DNA of 64,000 nucleotides, taken from positions 62,001-126,000 of the forward strand of contig JAGQDJ010000114.1 in assembly GCA_022885665.1 (NCBI GenBank). The letters run 5' to 3'. Within the stretch, counting starts at the first letter, position 1. Each line of letters starts with the position of its first letter. Below the pieces are notes generated by a model, which was given only the letters and a program-made list of their open reading frames with translations, was not told the origin of the DNA and made no database searches. This document shows, in pieces, positions 12,341-23,755 of this stretch. This stretch comes from Triops longicaudatus (lineage: Eukaryota > Arthropoda > Branchiopoda > Notostraca > Triopsidae). The translations under genes were made by a program, and so were the position numbers.

Positions 12341-15036
12341 TTACCAAACTAAGCGTAAGATGTGTTTGTCCACATTTTCGTTTTCCCCCAGTAACGAGCC
12401 TACAACATTCTAGTGAGCTTCGATATGTGTAAACTATTTCAACTAGAAAAAAACGTAATTACCTTTGCTAGTTGCACATTTTTGAAAACAATATAAAGTT
12501 CTTAATGTAAAGCTTCGTATGAATTGTCCCTCACAGTGCAAAAACGAGAGATTCCGAACACGTGCACCTCCCCATTCAACGGTTCAAAGTAAAAGCATAG
12601 TGGCATCAAAAATTGGTCTACGGTGTTACAGATCTTAGCAATCGAAAAGTGCTGTTGCAAAACCCGTGAAATTCTTGACAAGTTCAGGTGAAAGGTCAAG
12701 AGGATTGGCTTCGTTCATTACGTTGTTTCGTTGCCCACGCTTACCCTGTGGCTATTGCAAATTCCGTTTTTTTTTTCAAAGTATACTTTTCGTATACAGT
12801 GAGCAAGACAGGTTTTTCTAAAGTTGGGTTCGCCTGGGTCACAAGATTGTCCTCCTGACTAACACGCAGGGTCAATTCTTGGAAGGCTACATTTAATTAT
12901 CTTGCAGAGATGTTGTAATTACAAAAAAAAAAGCAAAGTGCAAAAAATAGTAAATCTGGTGATCTGAGTGCACATAATGTGAGGGACATAACGCAAATTC
13001 TCCTGTCGTTTAAGAATAGATACTAAAGTCTATCTATGAATATGGTCAAAGAGAGTAAAATTTGCTTCACATATTTCGTGAAGCTTTTTCATGAATAATT
13101 GCATTTGTAATTTGCATTTGGTCTTAATGTAATTTTAATTTCAAAACAAAGGTTTCAAAATGTGCGCATAAACACTTTTTTCCAGAGAACGAACATTTGT
13201 ATGTTGGGCAGTCCTTTTCCACATAGAATAGAATCTTCTTTTTTTATCCACTCCTTTCCCAATTGCGACCATACCGACTGCGACGAAGTGGAAATAGTAG
13301 AAACTTTCATAATGCATTCAATGTTCTATAAAACGTTTACTCTTTGTGAAAAATCCGAGACACAACAGTGGGGTGTTCTAAACTGTTTGTAAATTCTACT
13401 TTCATGTAAAACTCCGCTGTTTTTACAATTCAGAGCTGTGTTCTACGTAAAACGTAACAACTTAGTCGAAGGGTATGTTTTTTTTTTACTGGCATAAAAA
13501 AATATTTCACACTACATTAGCCTACATGCTATAGGTCATTACAATTAGTAAGCCAAAATTTCAACAACCTGGTACAACTGAATTAGCGTTCGCAGCATAG
13601 GAACAGCAGAGTTAAAGATGAACGTTTTTCTATCTGCCTGCACCTCTTTCGTTTTCATTAAGTGAAAGATGTTGATAAATAGGACTTTCTTTCACTGATT
13701 GTAGCTAATTATGCCCCGTGGACGAGTTTTGAGCTTCCCGGTAGGCTTACCTAAGTAAATGTCTAATAGTTTTCATTTCGCACTAAACGTCAGTGGTGAC
13801 CCTACAACTAATTCATGAAGTAATTGATAAATATAGGAGTGTGATAGTAGTGTCATCTGTGGAACGATCCCAATCATGGAATACAGTGGCCTTAATTGCC
13901 TTCGTATGCAGAAAAAATTGAACTGGTGCAGATATGGCGGATATACCACTGCTACGGCTATGCTACTACCACTTTTACCAGGCCTTTCCTTGTGGACCTT
14001 TTGTTACCATTCTTCAAAGCTCCAGGGCCCTAGCTGATTATATACGAATGGTCGCAACCTGCTTACTCACGCCTCTCACAGGCGCGGAGCTTGAACAAAG
14101 TACGAAAGCGGATTTGAAGCAGTAGACGATATCAACGCAGCAGATCGATACCTAAGGCAGGGTATCTCTCAAAGTAGCGGGAAAATCGGAGCATTTCACA
14201 TTTGAACAGGGCTTACAAGACTGCAGATTTGAGATTTCGGGTAACTGCAGGTAAAATGTTGGTGACCAAGTCAACTATTCAATTATATAATGACGAACTC
14301 TGGGACCTAATTAATATAAACTGAACTGATACAAACTGACAAGTTTCTTGTCAGTGTGAATTAACTTTGACTTTAATGTTGCGCGTTCCCGTCGGTTAAC
14401 GATTTATACTAGAACACTAACGTGATCCATTTCGTTACTCTTTCCACGGAATCGCAGAATTAGATAAGTACCTTGTCGGTGTGACCTAACTGGGACTAAA
14501 AAGCTTTGCGTTGTCTTAGGTTAGCGATTAATACTGAAGCGTAAAGGTGTTGCATTATTTCCTTAAGGTAAGGAGTTTCATGACAAAAAATGGCTAAGTC
14601 GTACTCTATTACTTAGCATTTAAGACAATAAAAACCTTACATTCGTTTTGGTCAAACTGTTTTTGACAATAATCGTTTCGCATCGTCTTTCAAATGTATT
14701 AGATATTGGTTTTTCAACTTTTTCTGGTCGATGCCTTTTCCTAACGATACCAATACTTGCCAGGCTTAATTTGAGCCGCTGGGTCTATTTTGACAGCCAA
14801 CCAGCTGCCTGCTCCGCTGCTCTACTTTAAGACTTCCTTTAGGATCCCTTTCTTTGTAACGGGCTTCTATACAGCGAGGTTACCTCTGTGACCTCTAGGG
14901 ACACGAGTGCGAAACGAATTTAATGCATATACTTAATGCTTGAATCCTGTAATTAAAGTAGTGATTGCCATTGCGAAAGACAGTTGATTTTACTGTTACG
15001 AAACATTCTTTCAGTAGCCAGAGCTGCTACGCAGAT
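12341..15036. other. Intergenic, no gene recognised
   Basis: Only short open frames without recognisable domains; no splice-supported exons, tRNA-like folds or element ends were seen. Confidence 0.45.
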
Positions 15037-16458
15037 CTAGAAAAGCAAAACGATAGGCAGACTGCGATTTATGCCATGTCTTTCTTGATGTTCAAGTGAC
15101 CAAAGCTGACAATCATCTTGGCTCGTTCTCATTCTTTCTAGGCTCAGATTCAAACGTAACGCTTCGTCGTAGGATGCTATCGCTTTGTGGTACTTGTCCA
15201 ATACCATAGTATAAGGGTTACACAATATAACAAGAGCTATCTCCCAGTGTTATAGTTTTCTGTCTACTTACTTGGTCTCAAGCTGATTTGGAGGGTACTC
15301 GCGAAGATAGGAGGGGATGGATTCACACACTTGCCCATCGTACCCTAAATTAGGAATTGCTAATCTACTACACAAAAAGTTCAAAAAAGGGAATACAACA
15401 TTCCGAAAACGGGGGACTGGCGATCTTTCTCTCCCGACTTTTTCCCTGCTTCCTTTCACGTGTTTGAACAAACGCTTTATAAACCGTCGGGATCTTTTTA
15501 GAATAGCACTTGTACTGGTAGGTAGGTTTGCGAATTAACCTTTACTATTCCGGCCTTTCACTTGAATATACTCAAGTGTACAAGAAAGCATTAAAAAAAC
15601 TTTTAACATTGGGTGATAATGTTATCCTACTGTGTAACCCGTATACTATGCCCAATACTTCGTACGCTTGACCAAAGCGCACGTAACCTGTAGTCCACAT
15701 TGACTGCAAGTGTGCTGCCCTGTTAGCGTCATTCGCAGCTCACTGGGCGTAGTCTTTCCATTTCCCTCGTCCGAGACGACTTTAGCGTGTCCGATGACTG
15801 CAACCGAGCGACTGGAAAACACTGCGTTCGGTCAAGGTGACAATTTTAATCGCTTCCTCATATTTTTGCAAAGCCTTTTCGTAATCAGCGTTTCTGAACG
15901 CGATATTGCCTTCCTCTTTCAGCTTGATAGCTTTTTGATTCTGAAACGCTGGCGAATACAGGGACGCAATAACGACTGTTTGAGATTTGCATTCTTTCTC
16001 AATGGCCTCGGTTGGGAGATTCAAGAAATTTAGGATTTCAAGAAGAATTGTCAACTTTTCAATGAATTTGTCCTCGGGGACAATATTGCCTGGATGGTGA
16101 GCTATACAACTTCTGACTAGGACTGCGGCTTACACTTGTTGCCTTTCATCTTCGGAAACCCACTGACAACCCAAGGATCGCATTACAAGTGACACCGCTG
16201 TCAGGCCACAACTTAAGACTTATTCGCTCTCAATCCGTTCTAGTACAGCTTTTCCAGCGCATACTAATGCTTTTGGGACATAATCGCTTTTAATTTACAT
16301 ACAGATTCTACCGAGAAGTCCCATTCTCGATGGCAATATTAATCAGCTTGTCTAAGGGCAGCTTCCAGAGTTCGCCATTGACGCTATCACAGATGAAGTT
16401 CAATTGGAGCAAGCTTTCTATGACGCGCACGTTGTCCTCCATTTCCCTGCAAGTAAAT
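15037..16458 (-). pseudogene. Tetratricopeptide-repeat protein pseudogene, interrupted by a MITE
   Basis: On the minus strand from about 16458 to 15040, protein-like sequence appears without introns but with breaks. It begins MEDNVRVIESLLQLNFICDS and soon reaches a stop. It continues in shifted frames (DYVPKALVCAGKAVLERIES) with two in-frame stops, then a clean TPR motif near 15950-15870 (LKEEGNIAFRNADYEKALQK). The next segment has at least two frameshifts. A further TPR half, GQAYEVL near 15660, resumes at 15196 as DKYHKAIASYDEALRLN after the element at 15205-15650. Removing the insert and one target copy rejoins the two halves in frame. Lack of introns plus stops and shifts indicates a decayed retrocopy. 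The family resembles TPR co-chaperones, but the parent gene cannot be named. Confidence 0.75.
15197..15658. mobile_element. 446-bp hAT-like MITE inserted in the TPR pseudogene
   Basis: The body is 15205-15650. The left end is catagtataagggttacaca and the right end is its inverse with one mismatch (19 of 20). The flanks are tccaatac (15197-15204) and cccaatac (15651-15658), 7 of 8 identical. CATAG termini and 8-bp duplications fit the hAT superfamily. The short open frames inside show no transposase motif. The insertion splits a TPR repeat, which independently confirms the element's limits. Confidence 0.88.
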
Positions 16459-18829
16459 GGGACAGAAAGTTAGAAGTCAGAAGAAATTACTTTCGTACAA
16501 GCAACTATAGTAAATTTAACTCGAGGGTGTTCCGGACGAAGCCGGAAGGGATTTTCTCTAACGAGCTATTTCTTCTATTTTCTCCTATTTTCCTGCGAAT
16601 ACCCTTTCCATATAGAATTTTGAAAATAAACCCAGAACTTGTAAATTAAGATTTGATTTCCCCTGTATGGTCCCTGTGGTGGTAAAATCCTGTGGCATTC
16701 ATTGTTGCCCAACAGTTAAATTTTGTAAGCCACCCAACGACGAATCTTAAGATTCATTATTAGCAAGAATGAAATTCCCTGCACCCAGCCTGTAATAGTT
16801 AGTTCCTTCTTGACCTCCCTTTAAGCCAGTTCCGTTTGTTCAATGTAAAATTTGATTGTTGTAAAAAAGTGAGAGTTAGCATAAAAAGATATATAACGTG
16901 ATAATACATCAAATTATCGAATAAGCTAAAGACTTTGGTTCTTTGTGTTTCCAATATTTCGTGGCAAAGAAGATATTCCCTGTTCCCCATTGTCATAAGC
17001 GCGTGGACAAGTTAAGACGGCACTGGCGGGAACAGAGGGTATTGCACATACATGAAAGAAGATTGTTTTTCAAGACCGTGCTCTAAATTTACGAGACGCT
17101 GACCTCGACGACAGGACAGACGCTCTTGTCCGGACCTTCTGTTCAGTATATGTTTTCTCCGCTCGGTTGCTCTTGCAGCGTCGGCCGAGAATACGTCTCG
17201 GAATCACGTTAGTTTCCAAGAAACATCTTCGCAAGTATTTGTTAATCAGACCTTATACCTATTCCACATATCATAAGTAGAGATAGCACAAATACCTTCA
17301 ACTGAGATTTCATGCGCAATTCACCCATAACAAAATAATTAGGTAACACTTGCGTAACGCAGCGTACTGAAGTGCCTTAGGGCGTAATTTCGTGTGTACT
17401 GACCCATTGAGTAGTTCTGCGTTACGATATTCCTCGTAGACAAGAAAATATGATCGACGTAAAAAGCCGTACAACTCGTTCAGTGCAACTGACCGTTGAC
17501 AAGAAAATATTCGTCCTGGTGTACTATTTAAAAAAATGCTTTTACAAAGAATTAAAAAAATTGTTGGAAAATTACGATATTTTGGACTGGAAATTTTATT
17601 TTCATGGCTATAATATTTATAGTTTATGTTGAAAAATCAATGACATTTTATCTAAGTAATGAAGGAATTTTCTTGCATAACATGAGCCACATGAAATTTA
17701 ATTTTCATTTTGAAATAAAATTCAGGCGATCACGAAACAGTTAACTACCTATGGAGAAAAAACGCCAATAATGGAAATGAATCTGTCTACAGGTAATCAT
17801 TCTAATTTTAATACAAGGAAGATAATACAAGGAAAAATAGATTACGAAGAAACTGGCGACTGCAAAATGCCGGTTGATGACTTTTATGAAACTACTTTTT
17901 TTAATTGGGAGAAAGGACTTCCACTTATTGCAGATTCCCAATAATCATACCTTATGATTTTAAGGTACCGTAGAATGTTTGGTTCATATAAGCAATGGCT
18001 TACTTTGATAAAACGAGACCGTTTTTATTAACGATCGAGAGAAAACTATTTATCTCTTGCAAATCAACTTTTTTAATAAAAAAAATAATGCGACACTGCA
18101 ATAAGCACAACAAGATTAAAAAATACACGGAACACCAATAATAATATTGAACAAGATGACAGGTTGAACTGTCAAATAAGCTGCGCAAGTCGAAGTTGGT
18201 AGGCGTACAGTGCACATTAGGTGTATTGTTGGTTCTAGTGATGTAAAAGGTTTGAAGACTGGAAAAAAATGAAAATTGAAGACTGAAAGAACTTTGGAAG
18301 AGAGCTGAAGAGGAGACATTCGAGGCGGTAAAAATGAGAAAGAGAAATGGAAAATAAAACAAATATAAAAGACACGGAAAAGACGGAAGAAATTTAATGA
18401 TTAGATAAATAAAAGAAGAAAAAAGTACAGCCCTGGGCCATTTTGTAACAAAATACCGGCAATAGTGTACCGTGCGCAAGGTTTCTTGTATCCAGAGCAA
18501 AACTTTTGCTACAATGGAGCTTCGAATATACCGAACAATTTTTTCTGTTCACCGTAGATTCGTTTAACGACCTTCTACTGTGATTAATACTTTTTATTAT
18601 TGTGTCTTTACTGACTTTAGGTGATCACTTTACAGTATGTTATTTCCAAACGCAATTGCGTGGCGAAGTTCACTGGCACCCACGGCAGATGTAAACTGGA
18701 CGTCCACATTCCCCTTGTTCGAGATAAAAAAAAAAAAAAATAACAAACAAAATAGACGAAAAATGCGCTTAGGATTATAGTGAAAGCCAAGTGAAGAACT
18801 TGCGCATAAAGTCGCAGTGCGTGCGGTTC
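16459..18829. other. Intergenic, no gene recognised
   Basis: AT-rich. The longest minus-strand frame (18000-18500, 166 codons) is rich in Phe, Leu and Ser from A-rich DNA and has no domain. Confidence 0.45.
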
Positions 18830-19215
18830 TACTGGTTTTAATACGCAAGCTTTTCATGGTCTTATTAGGGTGGGTACCTTGATTCAATGCTATTAATATT
18901 TGTGATTAAATGGTGACTTTTGAAATGTTTGCTTCTCAAACGAATACATGACTATTAAAATCTACTGATTTACTTATTTTTTTTACACAAAAAGCGACAT
19001 GAGCACAACCATAAGAATTATAAAACTAAAGTCTTACTTCAAATACACAACATATTAGTCACAAACCTATCACGATTGTGAGAGCTTGTTGAAGAACAAG
19101 TTCCAGTAACGAATTTACTAGATAGATTGAATCGTATTAGACAACTTACACTGTACTTAATTTTGATAAAAAATAGCTTGATTTAAATTACATTGTTTGA
19201 TAATTTAGATTTTTT
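18830..19215 (+). repeat. Dispersed repeat, copy 2
   Basis: Second copy of the repeat at 11944-12340, same orientation, with scattered substitutions and small indels. Similarity fades just after the shared tttaaattacattgtt block, at about 19215. Confidence 0.8.
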
Positions 19216-22200
19216 CACAGTAGAGATCTTTCGGTACCTGCGTGAAAGGCAACATTTGGATTTTATTTGGGAAGCTTCGTTTCTTCCGCCACTGCGCTTT
19301 CCCGAAGAAATTTTTACCGTTGCTGTTTCAGGCAAAGACACTGAAAAATGACGACTGCAGCACCTTTGCTGAGGATAAGTATACACGAGGCCTTTGAGCC
19401 GTTCCTCGTCTCATGATAGAATGTGTCAATGTATTGACCAACTGTCTGCCTCTGAGGCAGACTAGCAGTGCATCACCCAACTTGAGATAACGCATGCAAA
19501 AACGAGTTTTAAAAAAGCTGGTTTTTGCGTTAAGAAAATCTTATGGATTATTAACAAATCAATGGCGTTATGTGGCACCTCTGCACACTGGCGCCAGGGC
19601 ACGAGGCCGCCCACCCGGTTATATTCCGCTCTTGCTTACCATGTTTGTTTTCCATACGTTGAAACTTGCCCGAATGAACAATCGCGACTGCCTTGCTTTC
19701 TCTCACACACGCAGATAAATGGAAAAGGTTTAACACATGACAAAGCAGACTTACTCTAGATTGTGAATTTTTTACCCATGAGCTCATCGGTCTTGCATGC
19801 AACGCTACTGATGATTGTAGAGTTTTGTTGACTTCGGTGGGCAACTTTTGTTACCAAATTGCTTCAGCATAATCTAAGCCTAATTTATTTATAAAAACGA
19901 GCCGTTTCGTTACTCTATGACGAGTTCTCACTGTCTTTACCGACAGCAAATTTAATTCAGAGCAGAATCTATTTTACTGCCCCACCTTTTTGTTCCCTTT
20001 CGTTGTCTGATTTCTTAAAGAAAAGTGTCTGTGAAATCAAATGCAAGAGTCAGACTAAAATCCTTTTTTTTATTATTTTTTTCCAGATGATCAGCTCGAA
20101 GAAGTCAATGAAAAGCCAAAAACGTGTGAAGAATGAGAACACAACAAGTTGTTAAAATTATTATTACGGTCCAAAAGCACCCGTAGTAAAACATATTGGC
20201 TGTTCGCAAACGGTTAAAGTTTTGTTGTACCTTCTGTATCCCTAGTTTTACTTTTTTACGTTTGGCTTAATTATGACTACTTCCCTTTCGATGAGCAGAT
20301 GGGGTGGGTGTTGTCCTACAGCACAAGTCAACTCCCCAGGTTGAAAATCAAATTCTTTGGAAAAATAAAGTGCAGTTCCTTTAATTGAAATTTTAAGATT
20401 AATGTTAATGGAAGTGAAATAAATTTACAGTGGTAGTCGCCTAATTAAATAGACTCGGGACCGATCAAACAGTACCCAACTAACCGACGTAAAGAATTCT
20501 AACCGAAGTCGTTTAACAGCATAAAGGAAGGTAACGGGACTGCAACCTTAGTCCAGAATTAGGCTAATGATTTGTTGTAAAACTGTTAAGTCAATTTGAA
20601 ATCATGTGGAGGTTTGAAAAGTCAGTTCATTTGAAGCTGTCTCAGAGACAATGTTCAAACAAGTTCTATTCATTGGATTTATTTTTAAAGCCTATGTGTG
20701 ATAACTGAAATTAAAACTAAGTGTGATAAACACGGCAAGTGAGCTGAAACGTTCACTGCAACTCAGGATAGCAGAGGCGAGAGAAGAACAAAGTATATTC
20801 ACTATGTCGAGAAACTTTTCAAGTCAACCACTTTGAGTCAATTTTCGGTGTAGAAAGAGTGACTCGGTTGATTCAGTCGCCTAAAGCCATTTGACTCGGA
20901 AGCCGGAAATGATGGCTCAAATCTAATCGAATGTAGATGAATCAACTTCAACAGAATTCAGGTAAAGAAGCTAATTTTATGCACAACTCATCAAACTTCA
21001 CTTTCACTCAACTTTTGAACATTTTTATAATTCCCGTACATGTTACTATCTATGGAAATTTTCCTAAAACCGGAGCTCACCATAACTCTTAAAGGAAGCA
21101 ATTGTGTTTTTTTATATACCCGTATTTTTTCAAGTCAGCAGAGTAATATTTCAGCCCAGCAGCCAATGACAACTCATCTCGGGAATAGACTAAAAACTCA
21201 GCTCGTGGTAATAGACTTCAAATCAGATTGTACCTTCAGCTTTTATTTGAATTTGCTGGGAAACGACTGAATGGCCTGAACCTGGCATTTCACAGACGCT
21301 ATTTCTTATAGACATTTTGAGTTTTAAGAGCTAACTTCAAAAGTTCACAAACAAACGAACGAGCAAAAGAAAATTCTGCTTGCAATGCTCCTATATGTTC
21401 TTTTCCCCAGTTTTGATATCCTGATGCGCAGTAGATTTTTCATCTGACTTATTTTTTGCCCTTGTCGGAATGTAATATGTTACTAGTTAAGTTTGAGAAC
21501 CTTGTATCCCTAAGTTCTAATTTCGAAGCTTCTAGATATGTCGGAAAAGCGCCGTGGTTCGTCTTTAAACTTTTAAATCAATAATTAATAAATTTCTAAC
21601 TATAAAATAGATTTCAATTTCTCAAACTAGCCCATGTTCTTACGCATTGAATTGCTATCTCATGAGTTTGCCTAGATTTAGTTATCGAAAGGCTACACTA
21701 AGCCAGATCAGAGCAAAAATAAATCACAGTTTCTAACTCACTTATCGTTCAATTAGGTAGCATGTCTGACTGCACTACCATATTATCCATTCACTCGACG
21801 TAAGTCGCATCACAATTGCCAGAAGCCCCGCTCAGTGAAAGGGTTTATAAGCACAAAAACTAAACAAATCTTGCCAAGAAGAAAAGTTAAAAATTCAATA
21901 ACAATAATCCTTTTACTGGTGCAGGCAGCTGCGGAGAAGTCGGTTATACTTATCCCGTGTGTGGTCGTGCCCAGTCGTTATCAGACCATCAGGCATGTCT
22001 TTCCATTTACGGTAATGCCACAACAGCTCAGGAGGCGAAAACGCTTCATTGAAAAGCATACCGGTTCCCATTCATGAAAACGTCTGAGGAAATGCACAGG
22101 TGGTCCCTATCAATGGCTCTATGAAAAGCAAATCGTCCCGCACTTTTCTAACAACGCCAAGCCCGTCTACGCGGAGTTCTATGTAAAACTCTTAATAAGC

Positions 22201-23755
22201 AGGATTCTGTACAAAAGATGTCAACTCGGCTACTCCGGACGTGAGGGTGGGAGGCGAATGCTGGGAGTCGCTGACGTCAACTGAGGATTGAATTTACGTT
22301 TCGTGTCACATCACTACCGCTCCACTGAATGTCAGTCTGCGTACCTCGGATATATCTGCCATGACACAGGATGCAAATAACCTCTCTCTTTTAACCCCGA
22401 CCAACCCAAACCACTACCCTGCACCTATCTTAAAAAATGCCGCCACCAAAAAATAACCACGACTTTCTAACATAGACTTCCAGAAGAAATGTCTCTAAAA
22501 ATATCACACTTTGCTTATTAATAGACACGGGGCTGACAGATTCTTGTTAATTTGCTGATAATGACAAGGATAAATGCAGGATAGATGTCGGTATGCTAAA
22601 CTCGTTGGCAAGAGAAGGTGCTCATCACGAGTCATGTGATTTTTTTTATATTTTCTTGAAATATTTGTCCCTTTCTGGCACGTTAAGAATAACCCACGTG
22701 GAAAATACCTCCGAAAAAGCAAACACTACCAGGGAATTTAAACTCGCGAAAAAAAGAGGAAAGAAGCCGAGAAGTTTGACTTCCGCCAATTGAATCGAAG
22801 AGGAACGTTAGGGTTGAGTCACGACCATTTCAACTTCCATTAGGACGCCTTCCAACACACACAAAAATTTACGGGATAGAAATATAACGCCACCTTACCC
22901 CGCAACGACCATGTACGTCCTTGCCAAAGTCGGCTGAGTAGGATCGAGTCCTCATGGAAAGGGGCAACAACAGCGTAAAACTAACGAGTACAAAAGGCTC
23001 AATTGTATTGGCCATATTCTCAGAATTCTATCCCGCGAAACACGTGGGAGTAAAACATGTCACGTGTTTAAAAGTAGCCAAATTACAATACCTCCGAAGA
23101 ATGCGAAGTCCAACATGTACTGCGCAATCTTTAAAAATTACCACCGAGAATAAAAAGGATACCCGCATGCTAATCGCAAGTAAGGAAGAAGGCGGTCGAG
23201 GATTGAAATGCCTCACTTGGAACCGTTTGGTATCGTGATGTCACCCGCACTGATCATGCAAACAACTTACTTTCTATTTTTTTATTTACTTTTTTCGATT
23301 GTCTCAGCATGAAGCATGAAACAAACATCTTATTTGCCTGCAGATAAAGTACCGTAAAATCAAAGGTAGCTTCTGTAACTCTGTGGAGGGCTTGGTTGGC
23401 TCGTAGAACGTCGCAATGACGGTGTGTTACACGGTACCGTGAGGATGCATACGAAATGCCTGCCTCCTTGCCAGCCTCCTGGTACTGCTCCCTAGACAAT
23501 GATTCGGTAGCCTTATGGACAGCTTGAGGGGCACGTTGTTTTCCCTCCTCTTGGCATGTGGGATGCTTAAAGGGTCATTAAAGGCAAGTCCGCCATCACC
23601 ATTCCTTCCAGTGCTTGACAAGACACCGTGCAAAACAAACGGAACCATTACATTCTACCTGCACTAAGCTGTTTCGTTTTTCCAAGTTTGAAAGTTTGGA
23701 CGGAAAATTGACACCAAGTCTTATTATCGAACCCTTATTATCACCTTGTCGTAAG
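19216..23755. other. Intergenic, upstream of the Pinhead-like gene
   Basis: No gene recognised. The last kilobase probably carries the promoter of the Pinhead-like gene. It includes two CACGTG E-boxes (23041-23046 and 23061-23066). No TATA box could be placed with confidence. Confidence 0.4.
23041..23066. promoter_or_regulatory. Pair of CACGTG E-boxes upstream of the Pinhead-like gene
   Basis: Two palindromic CACGTG hexamers start 20 bp apart, about two helical turns, roughly 700 bp before the Pinhead-like start codon. They are possible bHLH factor sites. Function is inferred from the motif only. Confidence 0.3.

Noticed and set aside
15268..15538. Open frames inside the 446-bp element as a transposase fragment
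   Set aside because: No hAT transposase or BED-finger motif is visible; the element is treated as non-autonomous.
18000..18500. 166-codon minus-strand open frame
   Set aside because: Composition is Phe/Leu/Ser-rich from A-rich DNA, with no domain and no homologous pattern; likely chance.
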